From NCBI GenBank assembly GCA_036897095.1, contig JAYMSP010000719.1, positions 1 through 43,093 of the forward strand: a DNA stretch of 43,093 nucleotides, given 5' to 3'. This document shows positions 12,201 to 22,957 of this stretch, piece after piece (position 1 is the stretch's first letter; every line of letters begins with the position of its first letter). Position numbers and translations under genes: made by a program. The notes beneath the pieces are model-generated. The model was given only the letters and a program-made list of their open reading frames with translations, was not told where the DNA came from and searched no databases. Source of the stretch: Plantago elongata. Lineage: Eukaryota; Streptophyta; Magnoliopsida; Lamiales; Plantaginaceae.

Positions 12201-15200
12201 AACCATCCGGGAAAAGGTTATCTGCTTCCTTAGAGATAAGGTAAGACATCAGCACTGAGAGAAACAAATTTTCCTTCATGAAAGTTCTTGTAATTTGTTG
12301 AGCTGTAAATGCTGCAATTATGCAGGTTTTTCCTCTTAAAGCTGAGTTGCTCAAACCTAAAGATGAAATGGAGAGACATGTGACAAATTTGGTGAAACAG
12401 GTATACAGGTTCAATCTTCAGGATTCCCCCACCCCCCCACACACACACACACACACAAATTATATGAGTCATTTCTTGTTTCCAGAATTTCAGATGTTAT
12501 TAAATGCCCACTTGAATGATAAGATGATATATATGTATTCCAGAATTTGCAAGATGTGACAGCTTCAGAGTTTAAGATGTTTATGGATTTCTTAAAAGGG
12601 TTGAGCTTATTCGGACAGAATGCTCCGACAGAGCGTATTCAAGAACTTGTTGAGATTATCGAAGGACAGGCAGATCTAGATGCGCAATTTAATGTATGTC
12701 CCTTATCATGTTTTCTGTTGGCAAGCTGTCTCATTTGTTTTGTTCAGCTATGTCTCTGTTTTGGATTGAAGTTCTTTATTTTTTTGCAATGAATGACCAA
12801 CACAGGCATTTTCTGAGATGCCAATTTTGTATATTGGGAAATGTAAGGAATATAGTCGCTCCATATGTTTGGAGACTTGATTTGGATTAATGACTAGCAA
12901 CGGTGGCAGAGCTAAGGGGGTCCGGTGAGTTTGCTGGACCCCCTGAACTTGGCACGCACGCACACACACACACATACAATCTCAAACTACTTGTTGCATT
13001 ATCCCATTTGGGCGTTCTTGTTAAATTTCAATCATTTCATTTATGGAATTACCATTAACCTCACAAGTCATAACACATACTCCCTGGTCCTGCTAACAAT
13101 GTGCAAGTTGACTTACAGTCGAGTTTGTTCCCAAATTACTTCTATATTATATTAAAAGTACATTTTATAGATCTGCATTACAGAAATATATTTCATGAGT
13201 TTTCGTAATGTAATTTTACTTTCTTGGTGTGATTTGCAAGTAATTTGTTGTCAAAGTGAACAAATACATTATTAGCTGGACAGGTGTACATATTTACAAT
13301 TTTTACACACTTCATCACTTATTTAGGAAGTGTTTGCAAATGCTCTTTCTGGTGATTTTTTGCCTGCTTTTGCTAAACTATAATTAGTTTTGATTTTAAG
13401 CAAGAGTCGGTGTTTGCTACTATTATTTAAAAAGCAGAAGTTTTAATGTTTGGGGAAAATAATTAAGTTGATTTTAATTGAAAAAAAAGTTATTATCTGC
13501 TTAAATCAGTTAGAAGCGGCTATTGTATTCTTCTAGCGGTTACCTGCTTTTTTCTAGAGAAGTTGCAGAAGAAGTTGTAATATAAAAAGCACTAAAAACT
13601 AATCTTTCACCAATTTTGGGCTCTAGGGCTATACAGTCTCGAACCATAGACCTTCTCAGTAAAACATCTGCGTGCTCTCCCTTTGTCCCAATCTCAACTC
13701 CCTACTTTACTTTTTTTGTTTCCCAATCTCAAAATTCTCAACTTACCAATCTCCCTCCTACTTTATTTACTCTCCCAAAATAACATGGTAGAATTTCCCA
13801 AAATATCTTATATTTATTAAGTAGACAAGAATGCAAAGCATCTTCTATAAACATGAGGAGGAAGAATATAACTATTTGGCAAACTTCCATGGACCATAGT
13901 TTCTAAAAAAATATTTATATAGGACACCTTATACTGTGAACTTGGACCCCCTGGATCTTGGTTCTGGATTTGTGACTGACTAGCAGATGTAATTGGACAC
14001 ATACATCTTCATCGAATCCACTCATTTCACGTTCTCATGCAATAATCACTTGCATTTGACCTCTCTTCTCATTTCAAAGTTCTGATCTTATTACCTTTTT
14101 TAAAACCTATAAGAAGAGTTCTGGTCCAAATGGAGTATGACAGGATACAGTATTCTGTTATAGGCAGTTCTAGGCTTCCTCACTTCGAACATTTTGAATT
14201 TGGGAAAATTACATAAAATTAGTAAATTTAGTAATTGTTCCACATGAAGGATATGAAATCAAGTCTAGTTTGCCTATTGTATTTGCTACTCCACAATTGG
14301 TAAATGCACTTAATTTGGGACTCACCATTTCCCAATTGCAACTCAATTCACTTAATCCCTTGTGTTAATGGCTTGCTGCATGTGGCTCAGGTTTCAGATG
14401 GTGAACATATTGTTCGGTTTATATCCTGCGCACACATGGCCCTTCCGCTTTTCATGGTACATATTATATACTTACTATAGTGCTTATTATAGATCTTTTT
14501 CCTTGTTCTTTCAGTGATACGTTTAACCAACTGTGCATATGATTTCAGAGAGGTGCATCAAGCAGTAAGTTCTTCAACTATTTGACCAAACAGATCATCC
14601 CTGTTTTTGATAAGGTAAAAATACTGCTGAAAGTTTGAAATAGCGATAGGCATGCGTATAAAGCTCGTAGATTGCAAATGTGGAACTCTTGGGTTTGAAT
14701 TTCATGACTCCTTTATGAGTGGGTATTTTGCCTTTTTTCTGATGCTTTTTTCTGTATGAGGAATTGAGGATAAATGAACTTACAGTTCAGATTCTTGTTC
14801 AATCGTCGGCCACATTTATTTTATTTTCGTAACACCATCTCAATACAAGTGTGGATTTTCTGCTGCTGGGGAGCAGATTTCCGTGGATAATTTTTTATGC
14901 ACTTTATGACATGTTTGGTCCACCATAAGTTCATTTTACTAATCTAGAAATCAACTAATTTCCACTGGTGATACATTTCCTTCCAAGTGATTTGAACTTC
15001 AAATTTATTTATTTTTTTGCTGTAATAATTTTTATCCGATGATCAGCTTCCTGAAGATCGAAAAGTAGACTTGCTCAAGACCCTTGCTGACTGTTCTTTA
15101 TATGCAAAATCGCAAGATTCAAGGCAGTTTCTTCCAGTTATTGTTCAGCTCCTAAAGGTAACTCCAGAAGTATACTATTTTTTTACAATATCGTGTAGGA

Positions 15201-17557
15201 TATATTTTACAAGCACCTGTCCCTAATACCTTTTATCACCCATTAATCTCAATTGAGAACATCAATTTAGCCATTGATTATCCTGCTATTTTACTGTTTC
15301 CCCGTCATGCCGTGTTATATTAAGAGATTTGAACTTTGGTGCTAGTGCAAAATATAATTTAGTGAAAATTTGCTCCATCTGCAATCCATTACGTAATTAT
15401 AGACTTGAGATAACAGTTTAGATTTTTGCTTTTCATTGGCACCAAGATATATGTAGGAATTAGTGAGTTACAATACAATAGAGGATTCTTGTTTTCTTAT
15501 CATTGTTGATTGAAGAATGGTTTTTGAGTAAGCTAGTCTCAGCTCCTTTTCTTGGGGAACTGAATCAAATTTATAAATTTCTGGATATAATTGTTGCTGA
15601 CCACAATGTTATTAGACCCTTTTTGGTCGGGTGTAAGGGTTCTTATCTTTTGGATTAAGGGTTCACAATGTTACTACACTCGGGGTGATATACCGGCCCC
15701 ACAAACCAACAAATGTACTTCCCGGTGCGCGCCATGTACTCACTCGTGCACACGCTGAGAAATTTTTAGTAGGATATATTTTAATGACTATTATATATTG
15801 ATGTCTTAATATATAATCGGTGGTTCTGATGGAGACATATAGATTGAGTGTTGTGAAGGCTAATTATTAGTCAATCTTGCCCATGATGTCACATATATTA
15901 TTCACTTATTGTGATATTTCATTCCTCTCTGTGCATGGCAGAAGTATATGGTCAAGCGAAAGATTGAAGAGATAAATTTCACAAGTATTGAGTGTCTGTT
16001 ATATGCATTTCATCACTTAGCTCACAAGGTAAGAAAATTTTCCATTTTATGTAATGTAAGCTTTCTAGATTTGGCATACCTAAAACTCCCACTGCAGCTT
16101 TTTTATTTTTCATTTTATCTTCTGTAGAGTCCTAATGTTACAAATAGCCTGTGTGGCTACGTGATTGTCACGGGACAGCCTTCGGACAGGCTTGGGGAAG
16201 ATTTTTCGGAGCAATACAAAGATTTTGCAGAGAGGTACATCATTAACTAAACATTTTTTTCGATTTCAAAGTAGTACAATGCACACAAGAACACGTGAGG
16301 GCGCGCGCGCGCGCACACACACACACATCTTAAGTCTATAAGGTGGGCAAGAGGTTTTTTTTTTTTTGTGTGACATGGTATACACACAGAATATTCACAA
16401 GAATAGGGGAGTTGTATAAAATTAAAAAGTAAAAGGGACTGGCTGCACTTGGTTTTGATTATAGTAAAGTGAAGTAGATTTGTTTTAGATGTACTTAGAC
16501 CTGCAAGGGTGACCTATTTGATTGAATGGGGAATGATAACATGGAGATGTTATGATGGAACAAATTTTCATATTTGCATGGAACTTCCTGAGTTTGACGA
16601 ACATGTTTTTGATGAATAGATTGAGCACAATTGAAGATTTGGCAAAAGCAAGGATTAAGAAACTGACACAGGGTATGACAGAGCACAACAAAGCAATGGC
16701 AGCTGCAAAGACAGATGAGGAAAAAGATACGATTGTGAGTTTTCCATTACACACATCCTTCCATTTATACCCCGAAATTTCTGCAGTCTACTAATCTGTA
16801 AAGTCTTCGCCCGGCTAGTTTCATATCTCATTATTTCTTTCCCTGCTTCCTAAACTATGCAGAAGAAGCAGAAGCAAGATGCTACTGTCGGTCTCCGGAG
16901 CTGCAATAACATACTGGCAATGACCCAGGTAACTTGCTCAGCTGAGATAATAGTAATAGTAGATACATGTGAATTATGTAAAGTTCTCTCATTTAGGTTT
17001 AGGAACTTTCAATAGTGGGCACGGTGCATTTCGTGCTAGATCATTTAATTCCTTCCAAGAAGAGAAAAAAGTACTAATATTTTTTTTTTGTAGCAGTCTA
17101 CTATTGTACTCTATGCCTGTCCTCTCTACCTTCTGAACACTAATGTAGTTTCATTATGCTAACTGGCATCATGTCACCTGTGATTTACATGTAGCCATTG
17201 CACGCGAAAGCGCCTTCATTCATTGGTGACCAGAAAATTAGTCTGTCCTGGAAGGAAGTAACTAAAGCTGCAACCGCTACTACTCCTGCGGGGTAACAAT
17301 ATGGAATTTTGCCTTTTCCCCACTTTTTATGGCTAATATTTCATTATCTTGACATTCAGTTTTACTATTACAGTCAGAAACGAAATGCCCCTGCCACCGC
17401 AACTAATGGATCGGGAATGCAAGCAAACAAGAGGGGACGAGGAGCAGGACACCAACTTGTTAACAGAGCATTTGACGTTTTGAATGACATGAGATCTGGT
17501 GGAAGAGGCAGAGGCGGCTGGAGGGGACGTGGTGGCAGAGGCAGGGGCTACCATTAA
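9293..17557 (+). CDS. API5: Apoptosis inhibitor 5 homologue (API5/AAC-11 family)
   Basis: Sixteen exons join in frame to 550 aa: 9293-9370, 9448-9612, 10218-10323, 10455-10520, 12128-12240, 12326-12400, 12544-12693, 14391-14456, 14549-14614, 15047-15157, 15942-16028, 16128-16234, 16620-16734, 16863-16928, 17195-17292, 17374-17557. Diagnostic family blocks are VRVQAIRGLPLFGKD, NVERDAVHKALISLLRQDVK, SLTALFKHIG and EFKMFMDFLKGLSLFG. The family folds as an all-helical HEAT/ARM-like scaffold for protein binding. The C-terminus (about residues 532-550) is an Arg/Gly-rich RGG-type tail after a basic NKRGRG segment, suggesting nuclear or RNA-associated activity. Rice API5 binds UAP56-like DEAD-box helicases and controls tapetal cell death (literature). 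The start fits: MADPTDD...KLYEYCENLNEAKDKSQ aligns with the family N-terminus. Exon 3 must use the donor GTAATT at 10324, giving LLVTSDNVERDAV. Introns 4 and 7 are enlarged by small transposons. Length is normal and no lesion is seen. Confidence 0.95.
10597..10782. mobile_element. Stowaway-like MITE in API5 intron 4
   Basis: The right end reads GCGGAGGGAGTAATA (about 10773-10787), the hallmark of plant Stowaway-type ends next to TA. The left end is degenerate (CTCCTTGTACATC, then TTCCAGAACAAATGTCACC). The same CCAGAACAAATGACC motif follows an intact CTCCCTCCGTC end at 35563, so the two belong to one family. The left TA duplication is not clear. Confidence 0.5.
12438..12458. repeat. (CA)n microsatellite in API5 intron 6
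   Basis: A C-run followed by about ten CA units sits just inside intron 6 of API5. A second CACG/CA tract is at 12951-12974 inside the hAT-like element. Confidence 0.9.
12900..13976. mobile_element. hAT-like non-autonomous element in API5 intron 7
   Basis: A perfect 9-bp direct repeat TGACTAGCA is present at 12891-12899 and 13977-13985, and the shorter GACTAGCA fits the 8-bp target duplication of hAT elements. The ends share inverted similarity around AGGGGGTCC/GGACCCCCT (about 12914 and 13945). GTGGCAGAGCTAAGGGGG at the left resembles the GTGGCGGAGCCAGGGGG ends of many plant non-autonomous elements. The interior (1.08 kb) holds a CA microsatellite and no transposase. The inverted ends are imperfect, so class assignment is tentative. 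Confidence 0.5.
16301..16327. repeat. Compound (GC)n(AC)n repeat in API5 intron 12
   Basis: Seven GC dinucleotides run directly into seven AC dinucleotides, 27 bp of uninterrupted purine-pyrimidine alternation, 67 nt downstream of exon 12. Such tracts can adopt Z-DNA; no function is claimed. Confidence 0.9.
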
Positions 17558-18247
17558 ATTGAGTCGGTATGTTGTATCATTAGAGAAGTTAGTGGAATTG
17601 TCGTTTTAGTGAGACTATTTTTCCCCTTCACTAATTTAGTCTAATGTTACATTATTTATGCTTGCTTAACAAGGAATAGTTCATCTCTCTCAACCCCATT
17701 CATTTCCACTGCTAATTAATCCTTGTGAAGGATCGTTGCACAAAAATATGATTTTCGAGGATTTCAAGTGTTTATTTGGTCGACGAAGCATTAGTTATGC
17801 TTGCGTGTATGATAAATCTGGTCTTGTCCGGCTGTAAGGGTTCTAGAAACTGATAGTTGCCAGGTTGCCCTCCGTGAATAATAGATTCTGCCATTGGCCT
17901 GTCTCTTGGAACAGTATAGGCTGACATTCATTTTCTTAAACTCTCATGTTTCAAAGGTTTGTTATCCAAATCCTTTATGGTAATAGTCTCCTTGGACTTA
18001 TGCGTAATAGTGTCTACTTCAACTAGTATACATAAATGGGATACATGTAGCTTGTTAGCAGTACATTCATCCGCAAACATCCGCAAAGAGAGGCTTACCC
18101 AAAGCACTGCCTATCTTGCTTAATCCAAATTGGTCATAAATGAAGAGCAAATTGGTCAGCTTAATCCAAATTGGAAGCGTCTGGACCATTGCTCAATATA
18201 GCATCACGGTCTTTTACGGATTAAACCCCAGTATGAAATGAAGTATT
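17558..18247. other. API5 3' UTR and downstream spacer
   Basis: Non-coding. The first 150-200 nt after the TAA is probably 3' UTR. A short duplicated phrase GCTTAATCCAAATTGG occurs near 18117 and 18158, and CATCCGCAAA is doubled near 18070. Nothing else was recognised. Confidence 0.4.
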
Positions 18248-18249
18248 TA

Positions 18250-18517
18250 CTCCAGTTCGAGAAATAACTTTCCATTTTACTATTTCAGTCGCTTGAAATA
18301 GAACTTTCAATTTCCATTTTTTTGAATAGTCCATGCAACTTAAACATTAATATATTTAAAAATTAATTAACTACCATTATTTTATTCAACTTACAACTTC
18401 AAAAATCAATCTGAAGAATTAACTAGTAATACCTATTCAAAAGTAATATACAATATGTATATTGTTACTTTCTCTACCCAGAATATAAGTGGCAAGCTCT
18501 TTCTGAAATAGAGGAAG
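18250..18517. mobile_element. Stowaway-like MITE
   Basis: Bounded by TA dinucleotides (18248-18249 and 18518-18519). The left end is CTCCAGTTCGAGAAATAACTTTCC. The right end, reverse complemented, reads CTTCCTCTATTTCAGAAAGAG. Both are degraded versions of the CTCCCTCCGTTTCAGAAA Stowaway terminus. Interior is AT-rich and non-coding. Confidence 0.5.
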
Positions 18518-18651
18518 TACAACTCCGTCGAATTGATATGAGTCTAAAATGAAAGCTATTCCCAGTACTTTCACAAATTTTCTTATATTCGAAAGTTATT
18601 AATTTTAATTTAATTAAGTTATATTTTATTTCATTTCAATTTAGTGTCCTT

Positions 18652-18855
18652 TATTTTAATTAACATGAAATATAGCATTACAATTACAATTGTTGAATAT
18701 GACAAATTTATCAATTGATTCTACATGCAAATCACCACCAATCTCTATTGAGAGAATATAATCACCTATTTTGAAGAATCAAATCCGTAACTTCATAGTT
18801 ACGGGGTGTCTCAGCTTACCACTCGACTATCAACGTTTTTACAAAATAATAATAA
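18652..18855 (-). mobile_element. tRNA-headed SINE, copy 1, with 19-bp target duplication
   Basis: Flanked by a perfect 19-bp direct repeat ATTTCAATTTAGTGTCCTT (18633-18651 and 18856-18874). On the minus strand the head (right side) reads AGTCGAGTGGTAAGCTGAGAC, a box A-like region, then TTACGGATTTGATTC, a decayed box B. Next come the family body (GGTGATTATATTCTCT) and a 3' part containing TTCAACAATTGTAATTGTAATGC, ending TTCATGTTAATTAAAATA. The structure (Pol III promoter remnants, A/T-rich 3' end, long target duplication) defines a SINE. Confidence 0.88.
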
Positions 18856-19483
18856 ATTTCAATTTAGTGTCCTTGAATATCATAAAGAGATGACACGATT
18901 TAGATTTAGCATGTTAAGAAAGTCAGATGATCAATCATTAACAAAAGAGATGTAATTAATCATATACTAGTCTGCAATGATTCTTTGCGAAATGGACAGC
19001 TTGCGGAACCTTGCTTGCTTACTTTGAAGATTACTAAACCAATGAAGTACAGTAATAATTAAGTAGTATGGTGTATTTTAGGCAAGTGTATAAATAGTTA
19101 TATACTACTACCAATCCAAAATAGGGTTGAGTTCAGTGTGTGACAGAAGGCAATATTCTATGCACACATGGTCTCTCATCTTTTCGCTAATCATCCTCAG
19201 TGACTTCTTATCGTAGCACTTGGAAATTAATAAACAAACAAATATATAATTAAGAAAAGTAGAAGTAAATGAAAGAGAATGCATGTGAGTTTGGTTTGAG
19301 GACAAAGTAAAGAGGGGAAGAGCGGGGGTCTATAAAATAAAACACTTCACATGGTGTGGGGTGGGGGGTCAATATTCCCGACCTACAACATTTTCTAGCT
19401 TTTCAATCTTCTTTCTTATTATTCCAAGGTACAAAAGCTAAACAAAATGTGGAGTTCAGTTGTACTCCCCCTTCAACTAATAT

Positions 19484-19722
19484 TTCATTTTATTAATTAA
19501 CAAAAAATATAGTATTACAATTATAATTATTGAACAAGATGAATTTATCAATTGATTCTAGATGCGAATCACCATCAATTTCTATTCGAAGAATATAATC
19601 ACTCATTTCGGGGAAATCACCACCAATCTCTATACAGAGAATATAGTCACCCATTTCGGAGAATCGAACCCGTGACCTCATGGTTACGGGGTGTCTCAGC
19701 TTGCCACTCGACTACAAACGCT
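19484..19722 (-). mobile_element. tRNA-headed SINE, copy 2, with internal duplication
   Basis: Same family as copy 1. It is flanked by a 12-bp repeat TTCAACTAATAT (19472-19483 and 19723-19734). The minus-strand head has a near-perfect box B, GGGTTCGATTCTCC, preceded by TAACCATGAGGTCAC and TAGTCGAGTGGCAAGCTGAGAC. A segment of about 45 bp (about 19568-19660: ATCACCA...ATTTCGG) occurs twice in tandem, explaining why this copy is longer than its relatives. It ends in TTTGTTAATTAA on the minus strand. Confidence 0.87.
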
Positions 19723-19734
19723 TTCAACTAATAT

Positions 19735-21005
19735 ATTAAGGCGAAAGTTCGAATCATTTTTATCGTTTAAAAAATTAAAAAAAATAAAAGTTTTTAAGAA
19801 GATAAATGTAAAAGTATTGACGGATTTGAGAGAATACTCATATTTCCAGTTAAAGTGATGAAGTATTGCTCATAGGCATGGCACCTGTATGAAAAAAAAT
19901 TACATGAAGTACATATAAATAATCTTGAAGCTCAAAATCTGGGCCATGAGCCTAAAACAAAGGCATTTTATAAAATAATAAATATTTGTATGAAACAATA
20001 TAATTTAAATTGAATTTTATCAAATTTAAATTCTAAATCAAACGCTTCGATTGATTTTGATGGTGGCCAAAGTCACGTGGTGGGCTGATTAACTAATCTG
20101 GAGTTTTTGGTGAAAAGAGAAGCAAACCGTTGATTGGTTTGGTTTGTTTTTCTTAAATTCTTTGAGGATTACCAGACTCCAGTCCAGTCTTCTTCACCAG
20201 CTGTTGCTAGCTGTCGTCTTCCCACAACCCCATGTTCATCCTTCTTAAATTATCAACTCTATGATCATTAAATAATTTATATAAAGATGAATTTATAATA
20301 TAAAAAAGAAATATCTATTTTATTAATAACTATAATCCACATTTTTTAAATTATTTTGAGCTGTCTCATTAAACTTACCGAATGTTTGGAATACGATTTG
20401 AATGAGAAAATTTTAAATTTCTCCGTAAAAAAATACAATTTGAAGAGCCCGTATTGGAGAGACCCCTACACCCGAAAGTTCCCTCCAAATGATAAAACTA
20501 GACAATTATATTTTTTTTCAATTTGAATTTTGATGATTTTTAACGATCTTTTGACTCAGATTCATTAAAGGGTAAAATAAAAATTAGACAATATAATGTA
20601 AAATTAAACAATATTGTTAATATCATATAAAAACTATAGAATTCCTTTTATAGACTAGACAATATAATGTAAAAACTAGATGATATAGACAATTATGTTA
20701 TATTGAATGAAATTTTTATACAATTAATAAGATTAAATAAGATCATTTACAAAACTAGACAATATGTTTTAAAAACTATACAATTTATATACAAATTAGA
20801 CAGTTCAATATAAATACACAATAAAAAGATGTAACATGAAAAAGCAAAAGTATATTGGTAAAACCTAAATCATATATGTTAAAAGCTAAAACACATTATA
20901 TTCACATAAAAATTAGATATTATATATTAAAAATTAATGAGTCTCTCTGAACTTTTAAAATGTAATATAACTTTTATGAAATTTTGTATTAATTCAAACG
21001 GTAAT
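19735..21005. other. AT-rich spacer with degenerate ACTAGACAATATAATGTA repeats
   Basis: No coding potential. From about 20490 to 20830 the phrase AAAACTAGACAATATAATGT and close variants recur irregularly (20588, 20655, 20690, 20752, 20794), a degenerate tandem-like array in very AT-rich DNA. The earlier part (19740-20480) holds nothing recognisable. Confidence 0.5.
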
Positions 21006-21008
21006 TTA

Positions 21009-21155
21009 GGGGCTGTTTGGTTTGACATTGGAATCGATTCATTTGGTTCGATGAACAGTGATTTGGCCTAAAATACACTTCGAATATTAACATTTCAATT
21101 CCATTTCAAACATAATTTTACCAAAATCCATTCAAATTCTATACCAATCAGTCCC
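21009..21155. mobile_element. Tourist/Harbinger-type MITE
   Basis: A 147-bp element with terminal inverted repeats GGGGCTGTTTGGT on the left and GGGACTGATTGGT on the right (reverse complemented). It is flanked by the 3-bp target duplication TTA (21006-21008 and 21156-21158), as expected for PIF/Harbinger MITEs. Non-coding. Confidence 0.75.
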
Positions 21156-21514
21156 TTAGTGATTATCAATTCACATATTAACGGCTGGTTCAACATACCA
21201 CTTTTAAAATAATGTTTTTATATTAACTGCTTGTTCGCCTTCATAATGTTTTTGTATATTTGTCATAAACAAATTCCATAATTTGCATGAATGTATGTAG
21301 TTCAGTAGTGTGTAGTGTAGCTAGTGTGGCTTTACATACAATAAAACACGTACGCATTTATATATGCGTGTCATTAGATATGTTGAGAAAGAAATAAAAT
21401 AAAAGGTTGTACTTCTAATAATTGTCTTCTTGTTTTCTCACATTTAGTTTGATGTGACGTTTCTGAAGGTGTGCAATTTTGTTGACGTGATAACAAATTA
21501 ACGGTAACTATAAA

Positions 21515-21686
21515 CAAAACATTATATACCGAAGTATTTAGATGTTTTGGAACTTATTAGTATAAAATTATTAGTATAAAATTAGAGTGTACTTCTTCAA
21601 TTAAAGTTGAATTTTTTATATAAAATATTTTATTTTCACTTCAACGGTATAACAAATCGGATCTGTTTTCGGTATATAATGTTTTG
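21515..21686. repeat. 172-bp foldback with perfect 19-bp terminal inverted repeats
   Basis: CAAAACATTATATACCGAA at 21515-21533 is the exact reverse complement of 21668-21686. The interior carries a short direct repeat (TTAGTATAAAATTA twice near 21560). It is probably a MITE or solo foldback element; flanking duplications are not clear. Confidence 0.6.
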
Positions 21687-22745
21687 GTTAATAACAATTA
21701 TGCATTAATGGTGAGTGAGAAGGTATGGAACATGATAGATTTTTTCAGTATTCAATGCAATTAATGTAATGTAATTACAATATAATAAGTCAGGTTATCA
21801 TGTAACACATATTGCATTGTTGATAGACACCAAAAGGAGATGATTTTTTGATATTTTAGATATTTGGTCATGGAACCACTGCAGTACACACCAATAACAT
21901 CTAATTGGTATAAATGTTCAAGATGAGGTATTCTAAATAAAATTAAGGTGCGTGAAGGATGGTGAGCAAATATGATGGACTGGTTAATTACAATACGTTA
22001 GATTCTTTTATGACAAATCAGACTTGAATTCAACTCTCAAGCAAAGGAGAGTCGAACTCAAGCTCAGTCCTATATATTGATCACTTAGAGATATTGAGAG
22101 AGTATAGCAAATTTGCTCACCTTGATGAGTATGTAAGCAATCTCCTATTTGTAGGCAAAGATTGAGGGGACAATACCTTAGACTAATTAGAGAATTGACA
22201 ACCTAATCCTCACCATTGTGATCGCGGCATGGAGGCACATCTGAGTGGCACACATTTACTTGTTTAGTTCAAATTGGGGCGGGAGGGGGGGGGGTCCTTT
22301 ATACTCGAATTTTCTAGTGGTGGGACGTGAGTTTCTTAGTGATGGTCTGACCTCATGGCTCCATGAGGTAGGATCAAGTTCGGATATATTTGGTTAGGGC
22401 TGATCCATCTTGAACTTTTTGTGATAATAAGTCACTGACCTTCGAATCCAACCTGATAAGCAGGGTCGATTTTTGGTAATATTCCTTGAGATTGAGATCT
22501 GTCACATGTCAACTCCGATCTCATGCAACGATTTGAAAATTGTGCAAGTAAGTTATGCTTAATGGATATTATAGATTAAAAATTCCATTTAAAAGTTCAT
22601 AAAATACTTAGATAATCGAGACTTGTTTAATCAATCGAATAAATATTGCAGGTGGAAATTAAGAGGAAACAAAGTGAAGTGCAATTTGGATATATATCCA
22701 CGATGCCATGTTCGCTATGATACCTTAGCCAGTTTGGTGGCTACA
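21687..22745. other. Spacer upstream of the bZIP gene
   Basis: Non-coding. It includes a G-rich run (GGGGCGGGAGGGGGGGGGG at 22276-22294). The latter part is presumed promoter of the bZIP gene; no repeat family was recognised. Confidence 0.4.
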
Positions 22746-22752
22746 TGATTCA

Positions 22753-22760
22753 TATAAATA
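22753..22760 (+). promoter_or_regulatory. TATA box of the bZIP gene
   Basis: TATAAATA lies about 200 nt upstream of the bZIP ATG. It would put the transcription start near 22785, with an A/C-rich leader containing a CA repeat at 22871-22882. Confidence 0.55.
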
Positions 22761-22957
22761 CATACCTATCATCATTCCTCATTTCCTTGTCCCTCAAACC
22801 AAACATACACATACATATCATTAACATTTCTCTTCACCTAAAACTTGTCTTTCATAAATATCATTCATTCACACACACACATATATTTTGCAGTTGTTAG
22901 TTATATAAGTTACACATAAACTGGCAAAAAATCCCATATCCAATTAAATATACGCAC

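Noticed and set aside
12230-12472. Minus-strand frames opposite API5 exon 6, one containing GGGG from a C-run
   Set aside because: Shadow frames of an exon and a microsatellite.
12925-13155. Frame with THTHTHT repeats in API5 intron 7
   Set aside because: Produced by translation of the CA microsatellite inside a mobile element.
19493-19681. Minus-strand 62-codon frame with repeated GDYIL/SDYIL phrases
   Set aside because: The repetition comes from the duplicated segment of the SINE, not from a protein repeat.
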